DNA of 64,000 nt from Acinetobacter gyllenbergii CIP 110306 = MTCC 11365 (GCF_000413855.1 NZ_ATGG01000004.1:19969-83968); one strand, 5' to 3'; shown: positions 19,988 through 29,939, counted from the stretch's first letter. Numbers and translations: made by a program. The notes: generated from the letters alone by a model not told the origin.

Positions 19988-20800
19988 TTAGAAGCGGTAT
20001 GCACCACGAAGACCGAAAGAGGTGTAGTCATTATCGATATATGATTTATCGTTACCGAAACCTACACGACCTTCCAAGCTCACTTGTTGATTGAAGAATT
20101 TCTTCGCAGAAATACCCCATTCATTTGAGTTAACGATTGTGTCGTCATACTTAAGTTTTTGATAATCAACACCAACACTTAAAGTTTTGTCGATGAAGTA
20201 ATCACCTTTTAATTTCACTTCTTTGTTGTCACCAAAAGCAGTATAAGCTTCTAAGTTCACGTCATTTTGACCAACTTGAGTGACATATTTGGCACGAAGC
20301 GTCGGGCTGGTTTCACGGTCGCCGTCTTTCACGTCAACCGTTTTTGCACCCGCAGCAACCAATAAACCTGGTGCTGGTAAGTAACCCACTTCAGCTGAAT
20401 AATGGTTGATTTTTAATTTGTCTTCATCAGTTGCATATTTAGAATTTGGTTTGATTTCTTCACGGCCAATATTACCGCTTAAATAGAAGTCGCTGTTAGG
20501 AACAAAGTACTCAATACCTGCACCATATTGATTGTTTTTGAATGCATCATCTTTTTCATAAGCGTACTGTGCTTTTACGTTGCTCGCACGGTCAAGGAAA
20601 GCTGCTTCAGCAAGCGGTGCATTACGTGTTTGCACTGGGTTGAAGTAATATTTCCCATCTACGCTGAAACGATCACTGTCACCAAAACGATCTTGGTCTT
20701 TATAGGTATAAGAACCACCTACCTCAGCTTGATAAGCATGAGCAGTTCCTGTTACTGCGATTGCAGATAAAAGTGCTGATGCAATTGCTAATTTTTTCAT
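19988..20800 (-). CDS. Omp33-36-like outer membrane porin, paralogue B
   Basis: 270 residues from the ATG at 20800, which has GAGGAA upstream; the frame is open to 20848 but those codons precede the signal peptide. Signal peptide MKKLAIASALLSAIAVTGTAHA, mature start YQAEVGGSY, beta-barrel strand pattern, C-terminal Tyr-Arg-Phe. Tandem with paralogue A in the same orientation, each with its own terminator. Both share the PVQTRNAPLAEAAFLD signature. Diffusion porin by family; substrate unknown. Confidence 0.85.
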   Translation of the reverse strand: MKKLAIASALLSAIAVTGTAHAYQAEVGGSYTYKDQDRFGDSDRFSVDGKYYFNPVQTRNAPLAEAAFLDRASNVKAQYAYEKDDAFKNNQYGAGIEYFVPNSDFYLSGNIGREEIKPNSKYATDEDKLKINHYSAEVGYLPAPGLLVAAGAKTVDVKDGDRETSPTLRAKYVTQVGQNDVNLEAYTAFGDNKEVKLKGDYFIDKTLSVGVDYQKLKYDDTIVNSNEWGISAKKFFNQQVSLEGRVGFGNDKSYIDNDYTSFGLRGAYRF

Positions 20801-21010
20801 GGTTGTTTCCTCATTAAGATTTAAACCAAGTGTTAAACATTGATACATGTTTTGTTACAACTTGAGTCTAGAGCAATTTTCGCGAGCGTCAATCTTGATA
20901 AGGTAATCGAACTGTACAAATGTAATTAACTTGTAATAATTATATTTTAAATTATTGATATTTATCATTAAAAATTCATTGTTTTGATTTATTAAAATTT
21001 AGGAGGAATT
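20801..21010. other. Porin-prfB intergenic region, left part
   Basis: AT-rich sequence holding the promoter of the porin on the minus strand. No gene is seen in this part. A short ORF follows at 21011. Confidence 0.4.
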
Positions 21011-21088
21011 GTGTGTTTTAGTATATTTAGTCGAATTTTCACACAATGGGCCGAGCAAAATCAGGGCTTAGAAATATTTCAAAGATAA
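21011..21088 (+). CDS. Candidate 25-residue small protein
   Basis: GTG start at 21011 preceded by AGGAGGA at 21001-21007, the best Shine-Dalgarno match in the window, though only about 4 nt away. The peptide, MCFSIFSRIFTQWAEQNQ plus GLEIFQR, begins hydrophobic/aromatic and ends charged, like an amphipathic membrane-surface helix, and stops at TAA 21086. It lies 124 nt before prfB. No family recognised. Alternatively it is a prfB leader peptide or chance. Confidence 0.4.
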   Translation: MCFSIFSRIFTQWAEQNQGLEIFQR

Positions 21089-21212
21089 AATAAATTTATT
21101 TATAATTTTTTATTTTAATAAATAAAAGTATTAAAAATGACATGGCTGTGTCGACTAAAACAGTTATGTTAAAATAACGGATTAAGTGAAAAAATAGTGT
21201 GAGAACAGACGC

Positions 21213-22308
21213 GTGGAAATTAATCCGTATTTAATTCAATTGAAAGATTTATCTGATCGTAGCCAAACACTACGGGGGTATCTTTGACTACGATCTAAAG
21301 GTTGAGCGTTTAGAAGAAGTTTTAAGAGAATTAGAAGACCCAGCGATTTGGAATGATCAAAACCGTGCTCAAACCATCGCCAAAGAAAAGGGCAGCTTAG
21401 AAAATACGATTGGTGTGTTTGATCGTCTTGCTGAACAGTTAGATGATGCCAAAGCCATGCTTGACCTTGCGGTTGAAGCAGATGATGAAAGTTTATTATT
21501 GGATGTTCAGGCCGAGTTGGATAGTGCTGAAGAGGCGCTAGGTAATCTTGAATTCCGCCGTATGTTTAGTAATCCAATGGATCCAAATCCATGCTTCCTT
21601 GAAATTCAATCAGGTTCAGGTGGTACAGAAGCACAGGATTGGGCATCGATGTTATTGCGTATGTATTTGCGCTGGATCGAACGTCATGGCTTTAAAGCTG
21701 AATTGATGGAAGTGTCAGACGGTGATGTGGCTGGAATTAAATCAGCAACCATCCGTGTTGATGGTGAGTTTGCTTATGGTTGGTTGCGTACTGAAAGTGG
21801 CGTACATCGTTTAGTCCGTAAGTCACCATTTGACAGTAATAACAACCGTCATACTTCATTCTCTGCGGTATTTATCTCCCCTGAGATTGATGACAATATC
21901 GAGATTGATATCAATCCATCCGATGTTCGTACCGATACTTACCGTGCTTCGGGTGCGGGTGGTCAGCACATTAACAAAACCGATTCTGCAGTACGTTTAA
22001 CTCACGCACCGACAGGGATTGTAGTGGCTTGTCAGAACCAACGCTCACAACATGCTAACCGTGACCATGCGTGGAAGCAATTACGTGCCAAACTCTATGA
22101 ATTAGAGATGAGCAAACGTAATGAAGCTGCTCAAGCCTTAGAAGACTCGAAGTCCGATATCGGTTGGGGCAGTCAAATTCGTTCATATGTTCTCGATGAC
22201 TCACGCATTAAAGACTTGCGTACTGGTGTGGAAAATTCCAATACCAAAGCGGTGTTAGATGGTGATTTAGATAAGTTCATCGAAGCAAGTTTGAAACAAG
22301 GTTTATAA
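21213..22308 (+). CDS. prfB: Peptide chain release factor 2 (programmed +1 frameshift)
   Basis: RF2 terminates translation at UGA and UAA. Start GTG 21213; codons 1-24 end in CTT, codon 25 is an in-frame TGA (21285-21287), and reading resumes at +1 with GAC (21286). Coding is 21213-21284 joined to 21286-22308, 364 residues. An internal SD-like GGGGG precedes CTTTGAC, as in E. coli, where low RF2 lets the ribosome slip: autoregulation. Motifs: SPF (codon recognition) and GAGGQHIN, the peptidyl-tRNA hydrolysis GGQ. Without the shift, only an N-terminally truncated frame from 21415 would be called. Confidence 0.96.
21270..21290 (+). promoter_or_regulatory. prfB recoding (+1 frameshift) site
   Basis: CGGGGGTATCTTTGAC: an SD-like G-run, slippery CTT and in-frame TGA followed by C, spaced as in the E. 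coli prfB signal. Confidence 0.95.
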
Positions 22309-22368
22309 GTTTTAATCCAATTAAAACGGCAATCTCGTTCAGCATCGGCTGGTTAATCGAAAAAATAT

Positions 22369-22402
22369 GATATTAATATCGAAAAAAATGGATATTAATA
22401 TT
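22369..22402 (+). promoter_or_regulatory. Putative ArsR operator, repeated GATATTAATAT
   Basis: Perfect 12-bp palindrome GATATTAATATC at 22369-22380 and a second GATATTAATAT at 22391-22401, 22 bp apart (two helical turns), upstream of the ArsR-type gene. A CGATATAC half-like site follows. Likely autoregulatory operator, inferred from symmetry and position. Confidence 0.55.
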
Positions 22403-22470
22403 TAAAAACTTCGATATACTGGTTTCAGGTGCTGAACAAAGCGTTGCCGCTTGAGAAACGTGGTGAGTCT

Positions 22471-22773
22471 ATGGATATTGATGTTATAAGCAAAGCCTTA
22501 GCCAATCCATTACGTCGACAGATTTTGCAATGGCTAAAAGAGCCTGAGCAATTTCTACCCGTTGAGCAATGTGGTGGTAGTTTTGAACGGGGTGTATGTG
22601 CAGGGCACATCGAACGTTTAGGAAAAGTTGCACAATCGACCATGTCGAATCATTTGTCTGTATTGCAACAGGCAGGTTTGATTAAGGTTGAGAAATATGG
22701 ACAGTGGTCTTATTTCACGCGCAATGAAGCTTTGATTCAGCAATATATCGAACATTTAAAACAAGCACTTTAA
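22471..22773 (+). CDS. ArsR-family transcriptional regulator with Cys pair
   Basis: 100 residues from ATG 22471 (GGTGAG upstream); a frame open from GTG 22429 is less likely. Winged HTH: helix-turn-helix core IERLGKVAQSTMSNHLSVLQQAGLI, then the wing KVEKYGQWSYFTRN. It lacks the ELCVCD metal motif. Instead Cys34 and Cys43 sit in a loop before the HTH, suggesting thiol or electrophile sensing. It is 27 nt upstream of an ene-reductase, so it probably represses that gene and itself. Confidence 0.85.
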   Translation: MDIDVISKALANPLRRQILQWLKEPEQFLPVEQCGGSFERGVCAGHIERLGKVAQSTMSNHLSVLQQAGLIKVEKYGQWSYFTRNEALIQQYIEHLKQAL

Positions 22774-22800
22774 ATCGAAGAAGTGTAAGTTGAGGCGATC

Positions 22801-23865
22801 ATGGCTGAACTAAATTCTACTTTGCAAGTAGGTGATTTCACGATTAAAAACCGCTTGGTTTTAGCTCCTTTAACGAGAGCACGTAGTGGTGCACAGCGTA
22901 TTCCAAACGATTTGATGGTGGAATATTATCAACAACGTGCCAATGCGGGCTTAATTATTACTGAAGCAACCGTGATTAGCCCAAAAGCAGCGGGTTATGC
23001 CAATACACCAGGTTTGTGGTCGCAAGAACAAGCACAGGCATGGCATAAAATTGTTGAAGCCGTGCACGCACAAGGCTCAAAAATTGTGGTTCAGCTGTGG
23101 CATGTCGGTCGTATTTCACATCCAGACTTATTGGATGGTGATACACCTGTGGCACCGAGTGCGATTCAACCTGCCGGTGAAGTGAGCTTACTTCGTCCAA
23201 AGCGTCCTTTTGTGACACCACGTGCTTTATCCCATGAAGAAATTCAAGAAATTGTCGCGCAATATAGAAATGCTGCTGAACAGGCCAAAGCCGCTGGGTT
23301 TGATGGTGTGGAATTGCACGCAGCCAATGGTTATCTGATTGACCAATTTCTACAAAGCACAACTAACCAGCGAAATGATGAATATGGCGGTGCAATTGAA
23401 AACCGTGCGCGTTTATTGCTCCAAGTTGTAGATACATTTATCGAGGTGTGGGGTGCTGGTCGAGTCGGTGTGCATCTTGCACCGCGTGGTGATTCCCATG
23501 ATATGGGTGATGAAAATCCATTGGCAACTTTTGGTTATGTGGTTGAGCAATTGAATCAACGCAATATTGGTTTTATTTTCACACGCGAGTATGAAGCTGA
23601 AGATAGTGTATTGCCAAAACTCCGTCCTAAATTTAAAGGGGTGTGGATTGCCAATGAAGGTTTAACTGCGGATTCTGCGAAACGTATTCTGGCGACAGGC
23701 CAAGCCGATGCAGTCTCATTTGGTAAACAATATATCGCGAACCCTGATTTATTTGAACGTTTACAACACGATTTGCCTTTAAATCCACTTCAGCCACAAA
23801 CGCTATATGGTGACGGCGCTGAGGGTTATACTGATTATCCAGCCTTTGAACAGTTAGAAGCTTAA
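22801..23865 (+). CDS. Old Yellow Enzyme family alkene reductase (NemA-like)
   Basis: 354-residue FMN TIM-barrel oxidoreductase. It reduces activated C=C bonds (N-ethylmaleimide, enones, nitro compounds) with NAD(P)H. Motifs: NRLVLAPLTRAR (FMN binding), VVQLWHVGRISH, GFDGVELHAANGYLIDQFL with the His/Asn pair that binds the substrate carbonyl, NQRNDEYGGAIENRARLLLQV, and a C-terminal phosphate site ADAVSFGKQYIANPDL. Second gene of an ArsR-OYE operon, consistent with induction by electrophiles. Confidence 0.92.
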   Translation: MAELNSTLQVGDFTIKNRLVLAPLTRARSGAQRIPNDLMVEYYQQRANAGLIITEATVISPKAAGYANTPGLWSQEQAQAWHKIVEAVHAQGSKIVVQLWHVGRISHPDLLDGDTPVAPSAIQPAGEVSLLRPKRPFVTPRALSHEEIQEIVAQYRNAAEQAKAAGFDGVELHAANGYLIDQFLQSTTNQRNDEYGGAIENRARLLLQVVDTFIEVWGAGRVGVHLAPRGDSHDMGDENPLATFGYVVEQLNQRNIGFIFTREYEAEDSVLPKLRPKFKGVWIANEGLTADSAKRILATGQADAVSFGKQYIANPDLFERLQHDLPLNPLQPQTLYGDGAEGYTDYPAFEQLEA

Positions 23866-23975
23866 TCTGCTTTAAAACTTTAAAAAATGACTCATGTGAT
23901 TTACCAAAATTGCATGAGTTTTTGTTTTAAATTCCGCATAATGAGCGGGAATCACATTGTCAATTATGGTCTCGG

Positions 23976-25295
23976 ATGGCGCAGAACACAGCAGCACAGC
24001 AAACACCGTTTTGGTATAACGTTCTATTGGCTGTTATCAAGCCCTTATACCGTTGGAAAATCAAACAACGGGCAGAAAGTGATGCGCTGTTTCAGCAGGA
24101 ATGTATCGAGCGTTTTGGGCCGTTTCAGCCTGCTAAAAATTTAGGGGCAATTTGGTTTCATGCTGTTTCTGTTGGCGAAACCAACGCGGCACAGCCTCTG
24201 ATTGAACATTATTTAAAATTAGGTCATCCCGTTTTAGTGACCAATACCACCAAGACGGGGCAAGCTCGGGCAAAATCCCTGTTTTTAAAAGCCCCTTATC
24301 TCGATTTATTTCAGGCGGTATATTTGCCTGTTGATCAAAAAGCATTATTAAAACGTTTTTTTAATCTGTATCAACCTCGGTTATTGGCATTGGTTGAAAC
24401 GGAGATCTGGCCCAATTTAATTGCCGAAGCACAGCAGCAACAGATTCCCTGTATTTTATTGAATGCACGCCTTTCCGAAAAATCGGCCAAAGGTTATGGC
24501 AAGGTTCGTCGTTTAACTCAACCGATGCTGCAACAGTTGACTTGGCTACTGGCCCAAGATGTGGCAACGCAACAACGCTATGTCGATCTAGGTCTTGATC
24601 CAGTCAAAAGTCAGGTGGTTGGCAATATTAAATTTGATATTGCTGCACCAGAGCATTTTGTCATGCAAGCACAGCAACTCAAACAAGAGTGGCAATTGGC
24701 GAATCGTCAGATCATCACTTTAGCCAGTACGCATGCACCCGAAGAACAAAGTTTACTCAAACAATTGCAGCCGCATTTAAATTCAAATCCAGCGTTGCTG
24801 TGTATTGTGGTGCCGCGTCATCCAGAACGTTTTGATGAGGTGTACCAAGTTTGTCAGGGTTTAAATTTAAAAACCCAACGGCGTAGTTTGCAACAATCCA
24901 TTCAAGCAGATACTCAAGTATTTCTGGCTGATAGTATGGGGGAAATGTGGCTCTGGTATGCTTTGAGCCAAGCTTGTTTTGTTGGTGGTTCATTGAATGA
25001 GCCAGGTGGCGGGCATAATATTTTAGAACCGATGGTCTTGAATGTGCCAACCGTCATTGGTCCACGTTATTTCAATTTTCAAACGATTGTGGATGAGTTT
25101 GTGGCGCAACAAGGCATTTTGATTGGAGAGGATGCAGCACAGGTGGGGCAGCAGTTATTAGCCTGCCTAGGGGATAATGCACAGACTCAGCAATTGGTTC
25201 GACAGGCTGAGCAGGTGTTACAGGCAAATAAAGGCTCGTTACAGCAGCACATTCAGTGCCTTGATCACTATTTACAGCAAACAGCATTATCATGA
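23976..25295 (+). CDS. waaA: 3-deoxy-D-manno-octulosonic acid (Kdo) transferase
   Basis: 439 residues. Adds Kdo to lipid IVA at the inner face of the inner membrane (GT30, GT-B fold). Near the N-terminus are a hydrophobic anchor and WFHAVSVGETNAAQPLIEHY with the catalytic-region Glu; TNTTKTGQARAKSLF and LVETEIWPNL follow. The C-terminal CMP-Kdo side has VVPRHPERF, FVGGSLNEPGGGHNILEP and GPRYFNFQTIVDEF. Its TGA overlaps the rsmE ATG (ATGA), so the two are translationally coupled. Confidence 0.95.
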   Translation: MAQNTAAQQTPFWYNVLLAVIKPLYRWKIKQRAESDALFQQECIERFGPFQPAKNLGAIWFHAVSVGETNAAQPLIEHYLKLGHPVLVTNTTKTGQARAKSLFLKAPYLDLFQAVYLPVDQKALLKRFFNLYQPRLLALVETEIWPNLIAEAQQQQIPCILLNARLSEKSAKGYGKVRRLTQPMLQQLTWLLAQDVATQQRYVDLGLDPVKSQVVGNIKFDIAAPEHFVMQAQQLKQEWQLANRQIITLASTHAPEEQSLLKQLQPHLNSNPALLCIVVPRHPERFDEVYQVCQGLNLKTQRRSLQQSIQADTQVFLADSMGEMWLWYALSQACFVGGSLNEPGGGHNILEPMVLNVPTVIGPRYFNFQTIVDEFVAQQGILIGEDAAQVGQQLLACLGDNAQTQQLVRQAEQVLQANKGSLQQHIQCLDHYLQQTALS

Positions 25296-26002
25296 ATATT
25301 GTTTTACTTGAAACCGAACAATGTCACTCAATCGATGCATGGCAGATTAACCAAGCTAGACAATTGCAGCATTTAGCTCAGCACTTACAGCTCAATGTTG
25401 GTGATACCCTGAAAGTTGGGGTTCGTGCAGGTCAGCGCTACCTTACGGAGGTTGTTTGTATCAGCGAACATGGTATTACGGTTCGCCCAATTCAAACAGA
25501 AGTTGTTCCTGCAAAGCTTCCCGTGCATCTAATTCTGGCCTTGCCACGTCCTAAAGTATTACGTCGTATCATTATGGATGCGGTGACTTTGGGCGTGGAA
25601 CGGATTAGCCTGATTCATAGTTATCGCGTGGATAAGAGCTATTGGCAAACACCGTTTTTACAGCAACTGAATGATTATGTGACTTTGGGCTTGGAGCAGG
25701 CGGGCGATACCCTAGCACCCGAAATCCAGCTGTATAAACGCTTTAAACCTTTTGTTGAAGATGTTTTACCGACATTGATTGTTGCGGAACAGCCTGCTTA
25801 TGTGGCGCATCCCTATGCTGAGCAGCCAATGCCGTATGCGATTCAACATCGCTGTAGTGTGATCATTGGTCCAGAAGGAGGATTTATTCCCTATGAGGTC
25901 GATCTACTCATCAAAAACGGCTGCCAAGCGATGAGCTTAGGCAACCGAATTTTGCGAACTGAAACAGCCGTATCGAATATTTTAGGGCGCTTGTTTGTCT
26001 GA
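25292..26002 (+). CDS. rsmE: 16S rRNA (uracil1498-N3)-methyltransferase RsmE
   Basis: 236 residues. SPOUT methyltransferase acting on U1498 of 16S rRNA in the assembled 30S subunit. PUA-like N-terminal part, then the SPOUT domain with LALPRPKVLRRIIMDAVTLGV, the SAM-binding IIGPEGGFIPYEVDLL and the knot segment SLGNRILRTETAVSNIL. Starts inside the waaA stop. Its last 21 nt overlap the convergent MscS gene. Confidence 0.95.
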   Translation: MNIVLLETEQCHSIDAWQINQARQLQHLAQHLQLNVGDTLKVGVRAGQRYLTEVVCISEHGITVRPIQTEVVPAKLPVHLILALPRPKVLRRIIMDAVTLGVERISLIHSYRVDKSYWQTPFLQQLNDYVTLGLEQAGDTLAPEIQLYKRFKPFVEDVLPTLIVAEQPAYVAHPYAEQPMPYAIQHRCSVIIGPEGGFIPYEVDLLIKNGCQAMSLGNRILRTETAVSNILGRLFV

Positions 26003-26962
26003 ATTATCCGCCTGCTCAGATTGATCACCACGGTAGACTTTGACTTCTTGTACTGGATAAGGAATTGAAATGCCTTTCTCGTCAAAAGCAGTCACCACCA
26101 ATTCTTGAATTTCACTGATAGAGGCTGAGGTACTGGTTTCTGTGGTATTGACCCACCAGCGTACCGTTAAATTAATTGAGAAATCTGCCAGCGCAGTGAC
26201 ATTGACCGAGAAGCCTGGTTGACTCAGCACATTCAGATTACGATCCAGGATATCTAGAATAATCTTCTTGGCTTTTTGCATGTCATCTTCATAGCCAATA
26301 CCGACTACAAATTCACAGCGACGACGTTGATAGGCATTATTGACGGTGACGGCACTGGTGTACACCGTGGCATTGGGAATTACGATACGACGGCCATCAG
26401 GCGAACGTAGGAAAGTCGCACGGATTTGAATATCCTCCACATTGCCTTCTAAACCATTTACCACAATATCATCGCCGATGCGGAACGGTTCGCTGATCAG
26501 AATCAAAATCCCTGACAATAAGTTCTGGAAGATATCTTTGAAGGCAAAACCAATTGCAACCGAACCAATTCCCAAAGCACCAATCAATTGACTTGGGGTA
26601 AAGCCCGGAATGGCAATCACCAACGCAATCAAGAAGCCAAAGAAGATAATAAAAGTACTACCGACACGATTGAGTACTAGGACTAAATTTTGGCGGGTAT
26701 AGCTGCGATTTTCTAACGTCTTGCGAATAAAGAGTTTAAACAACTTGGTGAGCAGCCAAAAGATAATGAAAACAGTAATCGCAATCCCGATATAGGGAAT
26801 GCGCTCCCAAAAGCTGTCCATGATTTTATCAATGGTGGTATAGGCATCATGATATTTTTCGGTATGCGCCAATACTGTTTCAGTGGTCTTGGCGCTTGCT
26901 TGATGAATCAGCGCACCCGTATCTTTCGCCACTTCAGTCAATGTTGTTTGTTCGTTTGCCAC
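25982..26962 (-). CDS. Small-conductance mechanosensitive channel (MscS family)
   Basis: 326 residues from GTG 26962; an in-frame TTG at 27007 is the alternative and neither has a strong ribosome binding site. Three membrane helices at about residues 55-80, 92-116 and 119-150 (GTG numbering). The third is the pore helix, with the Gly/Ala pattern LIGALGIGSVAIGFAFKDIF typical of MscS TM3. It is followed by the beta domain (DDIVVNGLEGNVEDIQIRATFLR) and a cytoplasmic cage region. Releases solutes on hypo-osmotic shock. 21-nt tail-to-tail overlap with rsmE. Confidence 0.9.
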   Translation of the reverse strand: MANEQTTLTEVAKDTGALIHQASAKTTETVLAHTEKYHDAYTTIDKIMDSFWERIPYIGIAITVFIIFWLLTKLFKLFIRKTLENRSYTRQNLVLVLNRVGSTFIIFFGFLIALVIAIPGFTPSQLIGALGIGSVAIGFAFKDIFQNLLSGILILISEPFRIGDDIVVNGLEGNVEDIQIRATFLRSPDGRRIVIPNATVYTSAVTVNNAYQRRRCEFVVGIGYEDDMQKAKKIILDILDRNLNVLSQPGFSVNVTALADFSINLTVRWWVNTTETSTSASISEIQELVVTAFDEKGISIPYPVQEVKVYRGDQSEQADNSDKQAP

Positions 26963-27092
26963 AGCAAGATCTCTATTTCGCAAAGGAGGAGTAAATGAGG
27001 GGAGCAATCATAATGAATTTATGCCTAATACGCATGTGAAATTCAATATTTGCTTCCGCTCATGATCAAATCATTCGACAGAGGCGATTGGA

Positions 27093-27656
27093 TTAGAAAT
27101 AACCGGTGGTATTTTCAATCAGTTGTGTTGGGGTTTCCCAAAGGTCTGGGCTCGCAAAATAATAAGCAAAAATGAAGATCCCTGACATCATCAGTAAGGT
27201 GATCAAAATCATCAGCCACGCCAGTAATTTTTCCCATGCCCGTGAAGGGCGAAGATCGCCATAATCATTGCGATGAGGGGTACCTGGTGCCAATAAAACA
27301 TATAGAGTAAATAGCAACTGAATCACAGGTACCAATAACAGCAAACAGAGCCAGCCGGTTTTATTTAAGTCATGTAGACGACGAATCAAAAACACGATTT
27401 GTAAATAAAAGGCACCCAACCATACTGCAATCATGGCAAAGACTGACATGCCTGAAAAGGCGCTGAATATGGCATCATCAATATTGCTGCTTGCAAAAAT
27501 ACCCGCGAAGGCAAAGATCAAGATAAATGCAGCCAGACAGGCCAAGCTGAGTAAACCATACCAACCTAAATAACTGAGGCGATTGAAACGACCGCTTGGA
27601 GAGAGCGGATGGTCACTACGGGGCTGTACTTGCACAGTTGTTGCAGGATCAAACAT
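27093..27656 (-). CDS. DUF805 family inner-membrane protein
   Basis: 187 residues. After a polar N-terminus the DUF805 core begins at GRFNRLSYLGWYG. Four hydrophobic segments: about residues 34-56, 71-90, 98-121 and 146-168. The signature RRLHDLNKTGWLCLL lies between the second and third. Family function is unknown. A fifth of the protein is an added C-terminal part with the last helix. No operon partner: the MscS gene downstream is 131 nt away. Confidence 0.85.
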   Translation of the reverse strand: MFDPATTVQVQPRSDHPLSPSGRFNRLSYLGWYGLLSLACLAAFILIFAFAGIFASSNIDDAIFSAFSGMSVFAMIAVWLGAFYLQIVFLIRRLHDLNKTGWLCLLLLVPVIQLLFTLYVLLAPGTPHRNDYGDLRPSRAWEKLLAWLMILITLLMMSGIFIFAYYFASPDLWETPTQLIENTTGYF

Positions 27657-27995
27657 AGAGCATTCCTATTTTTTTGATTATTAAATCTTTTAAGCTTTTA
27701 GCAATGATCAAAATAATCACTTATTTTAAGAACAAAAAGCATAGACAAGCAGTTCAAATTTAAATTATTTTGAGTAAATTTTTGAAAGTAAGTGCGTGGT
27801 AAAACAACAGGCTTTGTTATTTTAGTTGAGCATGTCAGCTAAAAAGTTGCAATAGCATCGTCCTGACATTTCTACGACCAAAGCCGCATTGTTTGCGCTT
27901 GTAAATGGTGCCCATACTGCGAGAGAGAACAAAACATACCCGAGCAATAGATGAGAACATCTAAGGTATGAGATAAAAAACCAAGGAAGTGAGCT
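27657..27995 (+). promoter_or_regulatory. acs upstream region (339 nt)
   Basis: Divergent regulatory gap between the DUF805 gene and acs. It contains a 7-bp inverted repeat ATGTCAG (27832-27838) / CTGACAT (27863-27869) with a 24-nt spacer and a good ribosome binding site (AAGGAAG) before acs. No protein of its own is supported. Binding protein unknown. Confidence 0.35.
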
Positions 27996-29939
27996 ATGAA
28001 AGAAATCTACCCAGTGCCTGATAAATTCAAAGAAACGGCCAGAATCTCTGAAGCAGACTATTTCAAACGTTACCAGCATTCGATTGAGCAACCTGAAGCA
28101 TTTTGGGCAGAGGAAGCCGGCAAGATTGAATGGATCAAACCATTCACACAGGTCAAGAATACCAGTTTCCAGCAAGATAATTTCAAAATTGAATGGTTTG
28201 CAGATGGTGAGCTGAATGTTTCTGCCAACTGCTTAGATCGTCATCTTAAAGATAATCCTTTAAAGCCTGCGATTATCTGGGAAGGTGATCATCCATCACG
28301 ACATAAGATCATTTCTTTTGTCGAACTGCATGATGAAGTATGCCGCTTTGCCAACGTACTTAAAAAACAGGGTATTCGCAAAGGGGATCGAGTGGTGCTG
28401 TATATGCCAATGGTGCCTGAAGCCGCAATAGCGATGCTGGCCTGCGCACGCATCGGTGCAGTGCATTGTGTGGTGTTTGGTGGCTTCTCGCCAGACTCAT
28501 TGGCCAGTCGTATTGAAGACAGTCAAGCAAAATTGGTCATTACCGCGGATGCGGGCATGCGTGGCGGCAAGCTGCTTCCATTAAAAGAAAATGTAGATGC
28601 TGCTTTAGCAATTAATGGGACGGATAGTGTCCAAAATGTCATTGTGGTGCATCGTACAGGTAATCCGATTCAGTTCAATGCTGAGCGTGATATTTGGTAT
28701 CACCTTGCCATCATGGAAGTGGATGAGCACTGTCCACCAGAACCAATGAAAGCAGAAGATCCGCTCTTCATTCTGTACACTTCTGGTTCAACAGGTAAAC
28801 CGAAAGGTGTATTGCATACCACAGGTGGTTATCTGGTCTATGTGAATACCACCTTTAGAGAAGTCTTTGATCTACGCGAAGATGATGTGTATTGGTGTAC
28901 CGCCGATGTAGGTTGGATTACAGGGCATAGTTATTTACTTTACGGGCCACTGAGTAATGCCACCACCACCGTGATGTTTGAAGGGATTCCACAATACCCA
29001 ACTTGGGCACGTATCGGTCATGTAATTGATAAGCACAACATTACCATTCTATATACGGCGCCGACTGCGATTCGTGCCATGATGCGTGAAGGCGATGCCT
29101 ATGTGCGTGAAAGTGATCGCAGTAGTTTACGCCTACTTGGCTCGGTCGGTGAACCGATCAACCCAGAGGCATGGAACTGGTATCACGAAGTGGTGGGTGA
29201 AGGTCGCTGTCCAATTGTCGATACATGGTGGCAAACTGAAACTGGCGGTATTTTAATTTCCCCATTGCCGGGTGCAACCGCCTTAAAACCAGGTTCCGCG
29301 ACACGTCCATTTTTCGGGGTACAACCCGCCTTGGTCGATGCCGAGGGCAATGAGCTTGAAGGTGCAACCGAAGGTAATCTGGTGATTAAAGATTCATGGC
29401 CAGGTCAAATGCGAACCATTTGGGGCGATCCAGAACGCTTTATTGAAGCCTATTTCTCGACCTTTAAAGGCAGTTATTTCACTGGTGATGGCGCACGCCG
29501 AGATGCAGATGGCTATTACTGGATTACTGGACGTGTCGATGATGTACTCAATGTATCTGGTCATCGTCTAGGGACGGCTGAAATTGAGAGTGCATTGGTG
29601 GCACATGAGGCCGTGGCTGAGGCTGCGGTGGTCGGCATGCCGCATGAGATTAAGGGTCAAGGCATTTGTACTTTTGTCACTTTACAAGCTGATGTGGCTG
29701 AGTCTGAGGAGCTACGTAAGGAATTGGTCAATTGGGTGCGTAAAGTGCTTGGGCCTGTGGCCACCCCAGATGCACTGCATTGGGCGCCTGCATTACCCAA
29801 AACCCGTTCAGGTAAAATCATGCGCCGTATCCTAAGAAAGATCGCGGCAAATGAATTGGATACTTTGGGGGATACCTCAACGTTGGCTGAACCTGCTGTG
29901 GTTGAACATTTGATTGCCACGGTTTATCCAAACCGATAA
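27996..29939 (+). CDS. acs: Acetyl-CoA synthetase
   Basis: 647 residues. AMP-forming activation of acetate to acetyl-CoA. Motifs: the nucleotide loop [61 protein letters not shown], and the C-terminal [11 protein letters not shown] whose Lys is the catalytic residue silenced by acetylation in characterised Acs. Length is standard. Monocistronic with strong terminator. Confidence 0.97.
   Translation: MKEIYPVPDKFKETARISEADYFKRYQHSIEQPEAFWAEEAGKIEWIKPFTQVKNTSFQQDNFKIEWFADGELNVSANCLDRHLKDNPLKPAIIWEGDHPSRHKIISFVELHDEVCRFANVLKKQGIRKGDRVVLYMPMVPEAAIAMLACARIGAVHCVVFGGFSPDSLASRIEDSQAKLVITADAGMRGGKLLPLKENVDAALAINGTDSVQNVIVVHRTGNPIQFNAERDIWYHLAIMEVDEHCPPEPMKAEDPLFILYTSGSTGKPKGVLHTTGGYLVYVNTTFREVFDLREDDVYWCTADVGWITGHSYLLYGPLSNATTTVMFEGIPQYPTWARIGHVIDKHNITILYTAPTAIRAMMREGDAYVRESDRSSLRLLGSVGEPINPEAWNWYHEVVGEGRCPIVDTWWQTETGGILISPLPGATALKPGSATRPFFGVQPALVDAEGNELEGATEGNLVIKDSWPGQMRTIWGDPERFIEAYFSTFKGSYFTGDGARRDADGYYWITGRVDDVLNVSGHRLGTAEIESALVAHEAVAEAAVVGMPHEIKGQGICTFVTLQADVAESEELRKELVNWVRKVLGPVATPDALHWAPALPKTRSGKIMRRILRKIAANELDTLGDTSTLAEPAVVEHLIATVYPNR

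Noticed and set aside
27832..27869. Terminator or riboswitch upstream of acs
   Set aside because: The 7-bp repeat has a 24-nt spacer and no U-run; no known riboswitch motif. Kept only as a possible protein site.
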